From assembly GCA_026770575.1 (NCBI GenBank), contig MU657209.1:1-57418 (forward strand): a DNA stretch of 57,418 nt, given 5' to 3'. The translations under genes and the position numbers were made by a program. The notes under the pieces are model-generated. The model did no database searches and had not been told where the DNA came from. It was given only the letters and a program-made list of their open reading frames with translations. The DNA comes from Pelagophyceae sp. CCMP2097 (lineage: Eukaryota > Sar > Pelagophyceae). This document shows positions 7,602-19,944 of this stretch, piece by piece. The stretch's first letter is position 1; each line of letters begins with the position of its first letter.

Positions 7602-10548
7602 ATGGTCCGGGTCTGGCTGCGGCTGGCCTGCTGGGCCGCGGCGCGGGGCTGGCTGGGCGAGGCGGTGCTTCGGCGCGTGCCGGTCACCGCGCGGCCGCGG
7701 CACAAAGTGGCAAAGTCCGTCCGCCGCAACGTCGAGCGGCGGCAGGAGCAGCCCGCGGGCGGCCGCAAGGCGGGCCGCCTATCTGTGAACGCGCCGCTCG
7801 TTGACTGCAAAGACACGATCTACTACGGGTCGATTGGCCTCGGGACGCCCACGCAGACGCTCCAGGTCATCCTCGACACCGGTGCGCCCTGCCGCTTTGA
7901 TGGACTATTGATCGAGGGCCCGCTTCGACGTGGACCTTTCAAAGAGGGCCCTTGATCTCTGTAGGTTCGTCTGACTGATCTTTATGTAGGTTCGTCTGAC
8001 TTTTGGGTCGCTTCCACGGACTGCGACGAGTCGTGCGACGGCCTCGACCTCTTCGACGGCGCAAAGTCGAGTACCTACGTCGCCGACACAAAATCGTTCT
8101 ACGTCGGCTACCTCGACGGCGACAGCGTTTCGGGGCACCGCTCGTACGAGACGGTGCACTGGGCAGGCCTTGCCATCCAGAGGCAAGGGTTTGCAGAAGT
8201 CGGCTCCGTCGGCGACTTTTACATCTGCGAGGGCGAGGACGGCCTCCTCGGCATGGCGTGAGTGCCGCCCTTCGACGATGCGAGAGTGACCTGCCAATCG
8301 TATTCCGGCCAATCGACGTTTCAATCGCAGGGCCAAATCGCTGTCGCGCCTCGGCGTCACCCCGCCGTTCATGTGCGTCGCAGCGCCCCGCGCGCGCCTC
8401 GTAGCCCACGCGACGCAGGTCGCTCGTCGAGGAAGGGGCGCTGGACGCGAACATTTTCGCGTTTCGCATCGGTGGCGTCGGCGACCCCGACGGCGGCGAG
8501 CTCACGCTCGGCGGCGTCGACCCGACGCAGTTCACGGGAACGCTCGGCTGGGTGCCCGTGCTCTCGCCGTTCCGGCTCTGGGAGTGCAACCTGAACGGTG
8601 TCACGTTCGGAGGCGTGAACCTCGACACGCGTCACCCTTCGCAGCGTCCGTGCTGCAGGCATCTGAGAATACAAAGAGCCGGGCATATGTCGCTCCACGT
8701 CAACAGTCGCGGGGAAGCACCTTTCGGCGGACGCGTGGAATCACTTGCCGCGTGGAATCACTTGCAAGGACGGCTCACGTCGAAATCGCATCTCGACGGC
8801 CACGCTAGGTTCCAAGCTCACGGCGATCGTCGACACGGGTACGCATGCCTCGGGCGGCCCTTTTGGTACCTTTATGGGATGGCATCGCGTAGGCACGTCG
8901 CTCATCGTGACCAAGGCGGAAAACGTGCTGAAGATGGCGCAGGCCCTGCAAAGGTCCTTGTGCTACGAGTACAAAGAGACGGCGGACGACGCGTTTTACA
9001 TCATCGGCCCCTGCTCAAAATCCAAGGCTGGGTCGACCAACGAGATTATTTCGGCGCCGTGCGGCGTCGGGCCCGACCTGAACTTCGACTTTGGCGCAGG
9101 CGTCTCGGCGACCGTCGGCCCCGACCAGTACCTCGTCGGCGAGGCCTGCGCGCCGGGCGAGTTCCGAGACTGCTTGGGTTTGTGCTGGGCGAATGAGATT
9201 AAAGACGAGTGGCACGGAGACGGCTTGTGCGACGACGGCAAGTACGGCATCGACCTCGCCTGCCCGCGCTGGGGCTGCGACCAGGGCGACTGCAAGGCCG
9301 CCTGCCATGACGACCCGCCGTCTGACATGTGCCTCCTCGCCGTATCGCCCGACGACGGCAAGACACGGGCCTGGCTCCTCGGAGACACCTTCTTCCGAGC
9401 CAGCTACGTCGCCTTTGACGCAGAGCCCGCCAATGTACGCTTGGGATTCGCGCCCGCCGTTTCGAGCGCCACGATGCCGCCCACGGCCGAGCCGGTGAGC
9501 ATCACTGCTTGCACTCTGACGCCGAGAAAAGACGACCGCCCAGGGCAGCCTCGGTCGTCGGTGCGCCGTCGATGCTCGCCGTCGATGCCTTGCGGTGTAG
9601 GCGCCGGCGCCGTCGCTCCTCCCGACGCCGCTGCCGACGCCGCGGCCGACGCCCGCGCCGACGGACCTTCCTTCATCGGCGCCGACGGCGTTTGCGTGCG
9701 ACGACGACGAATCGTGGAGGGAGAAGCGCGACGCCTCGCACGACTGCGCCTGGGTCGGCCGCGATTCGCCGCGCCGCTGCGCGCTCACGGGCGCCGACGG
9801 CGACGTCGCCATCCGAAGATGCGCGTGCCCCTCTGCTCTTGAATGCGCGACGCACCTTTGACGCACGCTCCGACGCGTAGGCCCCGTCTCGTGCGGCGTG
9901 TGCGCGCCGACAGCTGCCCCGACGCTTTTTTTCCATCTCGATCCGGTGCCGACGCCGACGCCGCGGCCGACGCCGCGGCCGACGCCTCGGCCGACGCCGC
10001 GGCCGACGCTGCCAGGCCCGACGCCACCGCCGACGCCGCCGCCGAGCGCACCCGCGTCGACGCCGGCGCCGTCGGCGCCCGCGGCGGCCGCCGCCGCGTC
10101 AGCGAAAGCCGCGTCGCCGAAAGAGGGCTCTTCGCCGGCGTTTGCGTACGCGCAACACCACTGGCTCGTCCTCGTGGCCGTCCTCGGCGCGTTTACGCTC
10201 GCGAGCGCCGCGTGGTGGTGCTTGGTCCTGGTGCGGTACTTCGGTGAGTCCCTGCCAGTGTGCCCTACTGGCCGTCGAACCAACCCCAGCGACGATCGTT
10301 CCCCTGCAGTTCGGGCGCGGCGCGCGCCGAAGCGCGGCGCGTCGCTGCGGCGGCCGGCTTTGGCCTTTTCGCTCGCCGGCGCCGGCGCGCGCCGCGACCC
10401 CGCGAGCGGCCGCCTCGTCAATCCCTTCGACAACCTCACTTCACCTGAGGCCGCCGATCCAGACGACGGCAACGAGGCGGAGATGGGCAACGAGGCGGAG
10501 ATGGTCGACCTCGCCAAGTCGCGGCAGACGCGGCCGAACTTCGTCTAG
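7602..10548 (+). CDS. Membrane-anchored pepsin-type aspartic protease with LNR-like insert
   Basis: Family A1 aspartyl endopeptidase. Exons: 7602-7881, 7990-8257, 8419-8630, 8809-8838, 8893-9494, one from 9601, one ending at 10243, and 10310-10548; the junction between about 9840 and 9895 is unresolved. The first active site is VILDTGSSDFWV, formed by splicing exons 1 and 2; the second, AIVDTGTSLIV, is formed by removing the 54-nt intron at 8839-8892. Inserted in the C-terminal lobe is a cysteine-rich LNR-like module (DCLGLC, WHGDGLCDD, CDQGDC). The family end signature LLGDTFFRASYVAFD follows. Then come a Pro/Thr linker, a second Cys-rich module (CDDDESW, DCAWVG, ending CPVSCGVC), a PTPRP repeat, one membrane segment (WLVLVAVLGAFTLASAAWWCLVLV) and a basic/acidic cytoplasmic tail. 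The N-terminus is hydrophobic, consistent with secretion; the propeptide is short. Likely a cell-surface or vacuolar protease. Confidence 0.88.
7961..8001 (+). repeat. Duplicated splice acceptor (16-bp direct repeat)
   Basis: GTAGGTTCGTCTGACT occurs at 7961-7976 and again at 7986-8001. The downstream copy is the acceptor that joins the DTG and SSDFWV halves of the protease active site. The upstream copy would place a TGA right after GSSD. Confidence 0.9.
9952..10046 (+). repeat. CCGACGCCGCGG-type repeat encoding PTPRP
   Basis: Tandem 12-base units (CCGACGCCGCGG and close variants) encode the PTPRPTPRPT linker between the second Cys-rich module and the membrane anchor of the protease. An earlier, shorter relative lies near 9615-9660. 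Confidence 0.85.
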
Positions 10549-10785
10549 CCTGCCGCCGTCGAGGATTTTTGAACGAGGGACCTCGTGTAGAGGGAAAATA
10601 CCTTTAAAATACCCTCATTGAAGAGAGCTTGACTTTGGCGTCGGTTTCGGAAACTCGAGAGAGCGAAGAGAGCGACTTTGCGTTTGAAAGAATTTTTCAT
10701 TCCTCGCTTTTTCCGCGTTAGGACGAGCGGACGTTAGAACCTGCGTCGTCGCTTTCATTCGACCTCGTCGCTGGCTGCTCTACAT

Positions 10786-13500
10786 ATGCTGGCGAATCCC
10801 CTCCCGCGTGCCGCGTGCGCGTCGTCCACGCCGAGGCCGGCGCGCCGCGCTTCCTTGCCGATTGAAGCATATACTGGTGAAGCAGACACTGGCCTCGCCG
10901 ACCTCGACGAGGCGGCGATGCCGATCCCGTGCTACACGTGCGGGTCGCCTACGAGGAGGGAGCGCTCGCCGTGGCCCGCGGCCGCGCGCCGCACTCTGTT
11001 CCCGGACAATGAAAAAACCGAGCCCGAGGCACAACGCGGCAACCGGCGGCCGCTGCGGTGGCGCGTCCCCATCACGCTCGGCCTCTTGCTGGCGAGTTGT
11101 CTCTGCATCGCGAGCGTCATCGGTCTGCTGCAGGGCGCCACGGAAGACGGGAAGGCGCTCGAGGGCCAGAAACATGAATGTACCGACGTACGTCCGCCGC
11201 CTCCGCCGCCGCGGCGACGTATCCGCCGCCGATGCGACGTACGCCTCGCCTTACGATCCTTCTAGGTGCGCGACCGCGTCTCCGAGTGGGGCAAGCGCCT
11301 TTCCGTCGAGGCCTCGACGTTCTTCTTCCTCATGGCGCGCGAGCGCGACGTTTCCGAGCCGAAGACGCCCTTCCTTGCACCGGGAGTCCTCACCAGCGCC
11401 GTCCGCGTCGAGCGCCTCGTGCGCATGGCCAAGGAGTTCCAGGAAGAGCCTCCCATCGTGGTCTGGCACCCGACGGTGCGCCTCGAGGACCGCGCCGCCT
11501 ACGAGGCCTACGCCGGCGAGCTCTCCGGCGGCGGCCCCGTCGACATCACCGACATGACCGACGCCTCGTCTCTGACACCCTCGCACAAGACGGCAGTGCC
11601 GGCGGCGGAGCGCGAGACTTACAACCCGCTGACTCTCCATTGGGCCGTGGCCGAATCGGGCGGCGACGAGCTCGGCATGGACGCGCAGCAGCTCGTCGGC
11701 ATGGACGCGCAGGAGCGGTACCGCCAGACGCTGCCGGCCGTCCTCGCGGCCAAGTTCTTCGACGACGGCCGACTCATCGCGCACGCGCCATACCTTTCCA
11801 ACAGGGAAACGGTATCCGACTTTTCTCTCAGTGTCCTCGTGCCCTACGTCGACGAGGCCTGCTTGAACGGCGGCGAATGCTTCTACGACGCCCAGACGCC
11901 CGTCCTCGGCTACGTCAGCTTTACGCTCCGCGCCGACAAGTGGCTCTTCCCCGAAAACGTTCAGGTCACGTCCGCCTCCACTGGAGACGTCATCAAGACG
12001 GTTCAGTCGGGCTACCAGACGCACGTCCAGACGCGCGAGGCCTTTTTGGATTTGGACTTGGAGTGCTACCACCGAAACGAGTTGGGCACCAAGGCCAAGT
12101 TCTCTCGAGTCTGCACGGCCATTTCCGTCCTCTTCATCGGTCTCAATCTCTTGCTCCTGTGGCGCCTCGAGGTCGAGGCATCGCGCGGGCGGCGACGGAC
12201 CGAACAACAGATCCAAGACGCCGCGGCCGCGGAGCAACGAATGGACGAACGAATTCGATACCGCTTCGAGATGGGCGAGAAGACGGAGAGGTACCTGAAC
12301 CACGAGGTGAAGAACCGCATCTTCGTGTTAGGGCAGTCGTGCGCGGAGCAGCCCCTGCAGCTGCAGATCGACGATCTCATGGAAGTGTTGAACAGCAAGG
12401 CTGCGCTGATGCGCCTTTCGACGGGCCGATACAAGCCCTCTTGGTGCGCCGTCGAAACGAATGCCTTGATCGAAATTCGTTGGCAACGCTTCGTTGCGGC
12501 GAACAGCCCGTTCGACCGCCCGCCCGCCACGGGCGCCGCAAAGCACCGGACTGGCCTCGAGCTCGACGTCGTCCTTTTCAACATCATCCTCGACAATATT
12601 CTGTCAAACGCCTTCAAGTACGGCGACGCGTCCAAGCCGCCGTCGCTCGGGCTGCACATCGAGCCGCTCGACGGAAACGCGACGCGCGTCAGCGTCTCTT
12701 TGGAGCTGCGCAACTGGGCCGGGCCCGAACACGCGGCCCTCCTGCAAATGGGCGAGGAGGAGCTGAACGTGATCGCGCACGCCGAGGGCCGCCGCGCGCA
12801 CGAGCACTCTGCTGAAGTGAGCTCGGGCGACGGATTCCCCATGGCGGCGGCGGCCGCGAGCGCCCTCGGCGGCACGCTCCGACTCGTGTTGCTTCCCGAC
12901 GGCGTCGTTGCGATTCTCGAGCTGCCGGACATCGTGGCCGTGCTGCCCGGCGCCGCACGACGCTGCGCTTCGCCGAGGACGGAGGTCGAGCTGACGCGGC
13001 TCAAGGTCGCAATGGCCGACGACTCGGCGACGTTCCGCAAGACGTTTGTGAGGCTCGCGGGGAAGGTGACGTCGCAAGAGCCCGTCACCGCCGGCGCGAC
13101 GCGAGAATCCATCGACGACTTCCCGAGGATGATCGTCGACAGCGACGTCGACGTCGTGCTACTGGACTTCAACTTCGCGCCCGTCCACCACACCAAGACC
13201 GGTGTAGACATCTGCCGCGAGTGCAGGCTTCTCGACGCCGAAGAGGGCAATGAGCCGCGCCTCATCTTCATCGTCTCTGCAAACGACTCTTCCGACGACG
13301 CCGAGCGGTACCGGGCCGCGGGCGCCGACGGCTCGCTCGGCAAGAAGCTGACCGCCGCCAAGCTGCGGCAGATCCTCGAAGACGCGGTGCGGACGCACCC
13401 GCGCTTCGCCGCGTCGCGCCGCGCCGGTTCGCCGGTGACGATGGGCGCGTGGCAGTCCCCGCGGCGCACGACGAGGTTGATGCCGCGCCTGGATGCATGA
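10786..13500 (+). CDS. Hybrid sensor histidine kinase with response-regulator domain
   Basis: Two exons, 10786-11187 and 11266-13500, joined in phase 0 across a 78-nt intron, about 878 residues. A later ATG at 10918 is also possible. Layout: cytoplasmic N-terminus, membrane segment about 93-115, an extracytoplasmic sensor of about 300 residues that resembles CHASE domains in position, second membrane segment about 415-436 (VLFIGLNLLLLW), then a coil. The H-box is RYLNHEVKNRIFVL (His near 475), the N-box NIILDNILSNAFKYGD (near 572) and the glycine-rich ATP lid SSGDGFPMAAAAASALGG. The C-terminal receiver has the acidic pair MADDSA, the phospho-acceptor in VVLLDFN (near 764) and the lysine in GKKLT. 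All catalytic residues appear present. The ligand is unknown; no output domain follows, so a phosphotransfer protein is expected downstream. Confidence 0.93.
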
Positions 13501-13834
13501 AAAAGCTCGATGTCGTCTCCGGCGGTTCAAAGGCGGGCCGCCGCCGGCTCGACGACTGCAGGCCGCCGGCTCGACGACTCGCAATGCATGGTTTGAACTT
13601 GTTCCAAACTCGGCTCACTTCTCCTCGTCTCTTCGCGTCGCAGGAGCGCGCGAGACGGGCGACGATCCGCGGGACCCGCTACCGCGCGCCCTCGCGGCGA
13701 CGGGTTGCTCTGCTACACGTCACTCCAGTCCCCTCTCGTCTTGCCCCTGACGGATGCTCCGGCAAGGGTCTTTTGAGCGCGCGCCGTGGCGCGTTTACTA
13801 ATGATTATTCCGTTGTTCTTGCCTCGGCGGGCCG
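13501..13834. other. Convergent intergenic region with a short direct repeat
   Basis: Lies between the stops of the histidine kinase (plus) and the sacsin-like gene (minus). GCCGCCGGCTCGACGACT occurs twice near 13540 and 13562. No gene seen; it should hold both 3' ends. Confidence 0.5.
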
Positions 13835-16800
13835 TCAGGTGACGACGTCCCAGAGGAGGTCCGGAAAGTCTCGGGCGACTTGTTCCGGGTCGAAGCCGAG
13901 GTCGCAGAGAAGGGATATCCAGGCCAAAGCAAAGTGTGCTCTATACTCATCCATGAAGAACTCGTGCCTTGTCCCGTGCACCACGTCAAAGAAGTGCGCG
14001 AGCTTGTGGATCAAGAGGCCGTAAAAGTACGCGTAGACAAAGGCGTCCGTCCGCACGTCGGCGAGGTTTAACAAGGAGCGCCGCGCGTCGACTGGTGCGA
14101 CGTTGAGGAACAGTTTCTGCCGCACGAAGCGGCTCGCCGCCCCCGCGTCGTAGAACAGCGTCACGAGCGCCGCATCGACACCGAAGCAGCCGCAGACTTT
14201 TCGCAGAGCGCCGCAGCACTGCCGCACGAGGCGCCTTCGCACAAGGCCGACTTGGCCACGGTCGAAGATTTCGTCCAGAGTTGGAACGGCATGGAAGAAG
14301 GCAACGTCGGCCACCGCATCATCATCTTCGCGGAAGTTGCCGATGCGCACGATGTTGTAACCTTTGGTGACGCGCTCTTTTCGCACAACGCCGACGCTCG
14401 CCGAGGAGAAGTTGACCGCCACGCCGGCAACGTCCTCGGCGCGCGCGTGCCGCACCAGCACCGCGTCGACGCCCGGCGGCTCGGCCTCCGCGGGGCTCGA
14501 CGCCAGCCGTTCCCGCGTGCGTCGCGCCAGCTCGCGCCGCGCCGCCACCTCGCTCTCCCGCCAGCCCTCGGCGCCGTAGAACACGACGCGGTCGGCAGCC
14601 GACACCGCTGCGCCGCCGCCGCCCGCGCCGAGCCGGCCCTCGGGGCCCGCGCCGAGCCCGTCGAGCCGCTCGCCGGCGTCGTCGGGGAAGGCGGCCCGCG
14701 CCGCGCGCGCCGTCGCCGTCTTCTCGAGGACGCGCTCCTGCGCCGTCGGCCGCCGGCGGACGCTGGCCATGTCGACCGCGGCCGTCTCGCCGTCGGGCGA
14801 GACGACGCAGAGGACCGCCTCTGCCGAGAGGACCGCGGCGACGCGGGCGGTCATCCACGGCGCGCCGTCGCCCCCGAATCGAGGCGCGCTGTCGCCGGTG
14901 GCGGGGACCAAGACGAGCGCGCCGGGCGCGAATTCGTTTGCTTCGACGGCGCGCGGATCGCCGTCGTTGACATCGTAGGCCTCGCCGATGCCGTGGTCCC
15001 ACTGCGGCGTCGGGATCTCCCACGTGTCTAGAACTTCAGCCATTTCTCGCGAATCGTCGACGCTGAGCAGCTCGGCGAACACCGCGCGCTCGCGGATCGC
15101 GCCCGCGCCGACGAAGCGGTCGATGGCGATAGCGATGGCCGGGAGCCATCTTCTGCGCCAGCCGCGCCGCACGCCGCCGTTTGCGACTTCATAGAGCACG
15201 TAGAGCGTCCCCGCGGCGTCGTCGAGGACGGCCTGCGACCCCGTCGACGACGCGGTGACGTCGTCGCGGCTGCCGTCTTGTCGCAAAACGGAGAATCGCG
15301 ACTCGATGCGCGCCGCCGCGCGGATGGTCAAATGCCGCAGCCTTGCAAGACGCAGCTGCGCCTGCGCGTCCGAGGCGCCGTCCCGCTGCGAGTGGCGGAT
15401 GGCGCGGCGCAGCGACGACCCGAAGGCCGCGGACCGCAGGTTTGCGGACCATAAAGCCAGTGCGGCCGAAACGTCCACGTCGACGCCAGCGTCCAACGCT
15501 ATAACGTCGACGGCGCTCTCGGCGACGCCGCGCGAGAGCGGCGCGCAGCCGAGTCTGGCAGCGACGTCGTCGAGGTCTCGATGGACGACGCCGCACCGGG
15601 CCTTGTCTACGCGGCCGTCGAGCCACGGCGAGTCGTCGTAAAAGAGCGTGCAAGCCGGCCGCAGCAAGCCCTCTGTCGACGGGACTATCAGCGCGCCAGA
15701 GTGCGCGTCCCCTTGGACGGCGACCTCGTCGTAGAGGCGCGCGAGGCTGACGGCCGTGTCGACGGCCCGCCGCGACGGCCGCGCAGCCTCGTCGCGTAGC
15801 TTCTCGGCCCATTTTCTTAAAGCGACAGCGGGAGGCTTTTGCCCGATGCCCAAATCGTTGAAATAGCTCGCCGCCGCGGAGAGAAAGCAGTCGTGCGCGC
15901 GGTCGAGGCGCAGAGCGAACGGGGGCGCGTCGCGCTTCAGGTCTGAAAACAAAGACTCGACCGGCGCAAAGGCCCTGCGCGGCTCGCGCAGCGGCACGAC
16001 GCGCTCCGCGCCGAGCGCCTGGAGGCGTTTCTTCGCCGCCGAGGGGCTGCGCGCGACGAGGTGGTTCACCACGGCGTCCCAGGAATAGCGCAGTTCGTCC
16101 GAGACGCCCGCGCCGACGGGCCGTGGGCCCCGCGTCAGCCTTGAAGAGCGGTACTCTTCGTCCCATGCGTCAAAGGCGGCGACGTCGAGCGAGGCCACGT
16201 TGATGACGTGGTCGAAGACGTCGTCGACGCTCGCAAACGACGCGGCGCCGAGCAAAGCGACGCACTCGGTGGGTGCGTAGCTGCCGTGCGTCTGCACGGC
16301 AACGGCGCGGCTCCAACTGGAAGCGTGCTCGCGCAGCGCCGACGACGACGCGACGACGCTCCCTTGGAAGGGCACGAGCAGGCCCCGGGAGGCCTCGACC
16401 ACGCGCGGTGCGACGAGGCCCCGCTTTTGAAGCGCCGCCAAAGCCCGCGTCGGCGGCGAATAAGCCGGCCGCGCGAGTCGCAGCGGGCCGAGCTGCTTGA
16501 CCCACGAAGTCTCGCCGTCGCACACCTCGGCGAAGCGGCCGAATATCGCCTTGACAATGAGCGCCGCCCTCTTCAAACAAACCTCGTCGCAGCCCTCTCC
16601 CACTGCGGCGTCGACAAGGCGCGCGTAGGCCAACAACTTGTCTCGCCTCAAACCGCGCGGCATCCCCGCCCTCTCCAGAAAAGGCAGCAAGTCAAACAAG
16701 TCCTTGCAAGGCACATTTGCCGGCCCAAACTCGAGATTGAGAGCCTCGCGTGGGTCGGCCAGGTCGGCGGCCGCGAAAAGCTTCGAAGCGTCTCCCTCGC

Positions 16801-19800
16801 TCCAGAAGCATTTCGCCCGGCCGAAGAACGTCTCAAACGTCTCGCCGCTGGGCAGCAAGTCTTCGCGGATTTCTTCGTACTCGCGGAACAAGTCCCGCAG
16901 GACGGAAAGGCGCTGCGAAGCGTCGACCAACGCAAACGCGGCTGAATCCGAGACGGTCGCCTGCCAAAAGACGGCGCGGGGCAGTGGGGACACACCCAGG
17001 CGGCCGTACAAAGCGACGAGATGCGGCTTGGGCGGCGCGAGCAGCCGCAGGTCGCAGAGGACGCGACCCGTCGGCGTGGTCTTCGAACCGCCGTGCCCCG
17101 CGGGCCGCGAGTGCCTCGCCGCCCTGCGCGGCTCGAGCGGCCGCCGCGCGCCGTCGTCGTAGAGGAAGAGCGGCGCCGTTGAAACGTGCGCCTCGAGGCG
17201 CGAATCGTCGAGCGTGGCCGCGTCGGCGGCGCAGAGGTCGAGGAGCGCCGCGCGCGCGTCACCGCCTAGAGCAACACGACAATCGCCAATCGCCGTCACG
17301 TCCCTGAACGTTTGCCTCTCCGTTTCCGCGGACGCGGGTCGGCGCCGAGCGTGGCGTCCCAGAACGCCTCGCCCGTGGGTAGCGCGGCGATGGCGTCGAC
17401 GACTGCTGCGCCGGAGAGTTTTGCCATTTTGCGAGCGAGGCCCGGTGCGACGTCTGCGTCCGCTGCGACGTCGACGCCGAGCGCGGCGACGGCGGCGAAG
17501 AGGAGCGCAGTGTCGTTGGCGCGTGTCGACGCCGAGGGCAGAAGGACGCGGTGCGCGTCGCCGAGGCGGACTGCCTCGCCGCCGGCGCACGCGACGAGCG
17601 GCCAGTCCTCGAGGTCCTTAAACGGCTCGTCTCCAAACGCGGCCCAAAACGCGCCGAGCCACTTCATCTGCGCCGCCGACGCTTCCACTCGCGCGCGGCC
17701 GTGCCACGCCGCCGGCAGCGAGAGTTGCACGGCCTGCAGCGGGCCGAACGGCTTCGCGGCCGACGAAAGCGAGGCGTGGCCGCGCCAGAGCTGCCGCGCC
17801 GCGCTGCCGGCGTCGCCGCCGTCGTCCTCGACGAGCAAAGCCAGGGACGAATCATCCAACAGCAAGCGCGCGTGGCCGACGATAATGGTGTTGTCGCGGG
17901 CCGCGGCGAGATTTATTGAAAACCGCGAATCGTCGAGGCGGCCCACGGAGCCGTCCTGGAGGACGACGGGCAGCCCCTTCACCACGCAACCGTGGGAGGA
18001 CGCGACGTAGGCGAGGACGTGGCGGCACCATGCTATCCGGTCGCCGCGTTCGAGGCCCCGGAGGACGGCGGCGATGGTTTCAAAGTACGCGTCGACGTAG
18101 TCCAGCACGACTTGCGGCGACACCACTCGGATGCCCGGCGAGACGGCGCGGAACTCGGGCGCGCGCGCGGACCGCACGACGGCGCAGCCGACGTCCTGGA
18201 GCGCTTTGAGAACAAAAGGAGGTGTCGCGCGGCCGTCAGCGTCCGGGTCATCAAACACAGCCCGGCGCGCGGAGCACCACGCCGTAGACACCTCGAAGCA
18301 GTCGACGTCCAAAAGCTGCGCGTAGAGCTGCGCGTGGAGCGCGGCAAACGGCGATTTCGCGTCGCTCTTGGGTAGCAGCCGGCGAACGTCCGCTTTGTCT
18401 TCGGCGGCCAGCAGCGCGACGCATTTCGCGTGGGCGCCGCCAGCCAAGCGCATCATGCGCTTATTCCACTCGGCGCGCACGGCGTCGGCGCCGTCGCGTG
18501 CCGGGCCGGCCGCGCCGCCGGTGGCCGTGTCCACGCACAAAGCGTTGCGGTCTCGCGAGAGCTCAAAGCGCGCGTCCACGTGCGCGCACAGACCCGTCGA
18601 GATGGGCGTCGGCAGAGAGACGTACAAACGGCCCTCGACGGGCGAACCGTCGACGCGGCACGCGCCTAGGCCCCAAAGGACTCCGAGGACGGCAGGCGGA
18701 GGACTCCGAGGACGGCACGCGGTCACCCAGCCTCCGACCCAGCCTCCGAGGGGAATATCGTCCATCGAGGGGAATATCGTCCATCGAGGGGAATATCGTC
18801 CATCGAGGGGACGATGGCCGTCCATCCTCCGAGGATCCAACAGGCATGGCTCACATGCGGCGTAGGGCATGAGGGCGAAGAGCCCGGCGGCGCGCGTCCG
18901 GCTGGATGCTCCGAAGTCGACGTCGTCCGCGCCGCCGAACGCAGTCGCCACGAGCCACCGCTCCTCGGCAACGAGGGCGCCCTGGGAGCAGTGGATCTCG
19001 AGGCGGAAGTGCGGCGTCGGCAGCTTTGGGCGCTTCTGCATGGCGGCGTGGTAGGCTTTGGAATGCAAAGGTTCCTCTTCGTACGCGTCCGTGGCACACT
19101 TCTTCATCTCCTTGCCCATGCACAGGCGCACGGCGTCGATGAGCGCGCGCCTTTGAGGCCGCGTGGCCGCAAAATCGCCGGCGACGCGGCACGCGGAGAC
19201 ACATTGCCGCTGGCCCTTTGTTTCGCGCCAGACCTCTATCCGCTCGACTGATTTCAGGAAGAGGAGGCGGCGGTGCACGAGGTCGACAAACGGCGCGACG
19301 ACCTCGCGCCAGGCGTCGTCGACGGTCATCGCCTTGCCGGAGATGCGCGAGGCCTTTGCGCTCTTTGCGTCGCGGAGCGGCAGCCGGAAGATGGTCCCCG
19401 TCTCCGACGCCGCCCAGCCGCCCGCGCCGTCGTAGCCGCCAAAGTCTTCAATCTTAAACGCGGCGAGGTGGTCGCGGAGCTGGTCGCGCACTCCCACAGA
19501 GCGCACGTCGTAGAGCGCCCCCGCGCCGTTTCCGGGCAGGCCGTGCGTCTGGTGCGGATCAAACACGGCAAACTTGCCGCCGGAGACAAAGCTGGGCACG
19601 TCAGTGCAGTGGTAGCACGAGTTGAACCCTAAGCCGAACTGCCCCGTCTTCGTCGGGTCGCCTCGCTTGACGCCGTCGCCGACGTGCTGGATGGAAACAA
19701 AGTCGTCTGCGCCAAATTCGGCGTCGTCAAAGACGTACAAAGCCGCCCCCTGCCACTTGGCCAGCGCCGGCGAGATGCAGTTGGTGGCGTGTCGTTTGTC

Positions 19801-19944
19801 GGAGAGTAAAACCTTGAAGACTCTGGCGCCGGCGTCGTCTGCGTTTTGGAGTTGTTCGTTGAGTAACTGCGGCGCGCCGTAGTCGCGGAGCACGTTACGT
19901 AGAGTGGTAGTCAGAGGCGCCACCTGGCCAAACGCGGCCGCCAT
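13835..19944 (-). CDS. Sacsin-like protein with GHKL ATPase domain
   Basis: Three exons: 19944-18855, 18665 to about 17334 (donor at 17333 or, less likely, 17309) and 17265-13835, about 1,970 residues. The N-terminal domain matches sacsin repeats: LLNEQLQNADDAGA (ATP-binding N-box), the region ALYVFDDAEFGADDF, and HVGDGVKRGDPTKTGQFGLGF (G-box and lid). PVEGRLYVSLPTPISTG with HVDARFELSRDRN follows, also sacsin-like. Family proteins are large cytosolic HSP90-related chaperones. The middle (about 850-1700) is alpha-rich and unfamiliar. Near the C-terminus is LLIHKLAHFFDVVHGTRHEFF. Some sacsin relatives end in an HELAH metallopeptidase-like motif there; here the Glu is Lys, so catalysis is not expected. 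The first intron (189 nt) is free of stops in frame and contains minisatellites. Divergent from the RanBP2-type zinc-finger gene. Confidence 0.85.
18678..18806 (-). repeat. Minisatellite cluster inside a sacsin-gene intron
   Basis: Three exact 19-bp units (GGGGAATATCGTCCATCGA) at 18750-18806, plus two 22-bp units starting AGGACTCCGAGGACGGCA at 18678 and 18700. Both lie in the 18666-18854 intron. Three units of 19 bp make 57 bp, a multiple of three. Confidence 0.9.

Noticed and set aside
9601..10046. Silica- or cell-wall-associated repeat protein as a separate gene
   Set aside because: The proline-repeat sequence continues the protease, joined by a Cys-rich module and followed by one membrane anchor, so a separate gene is not needed.
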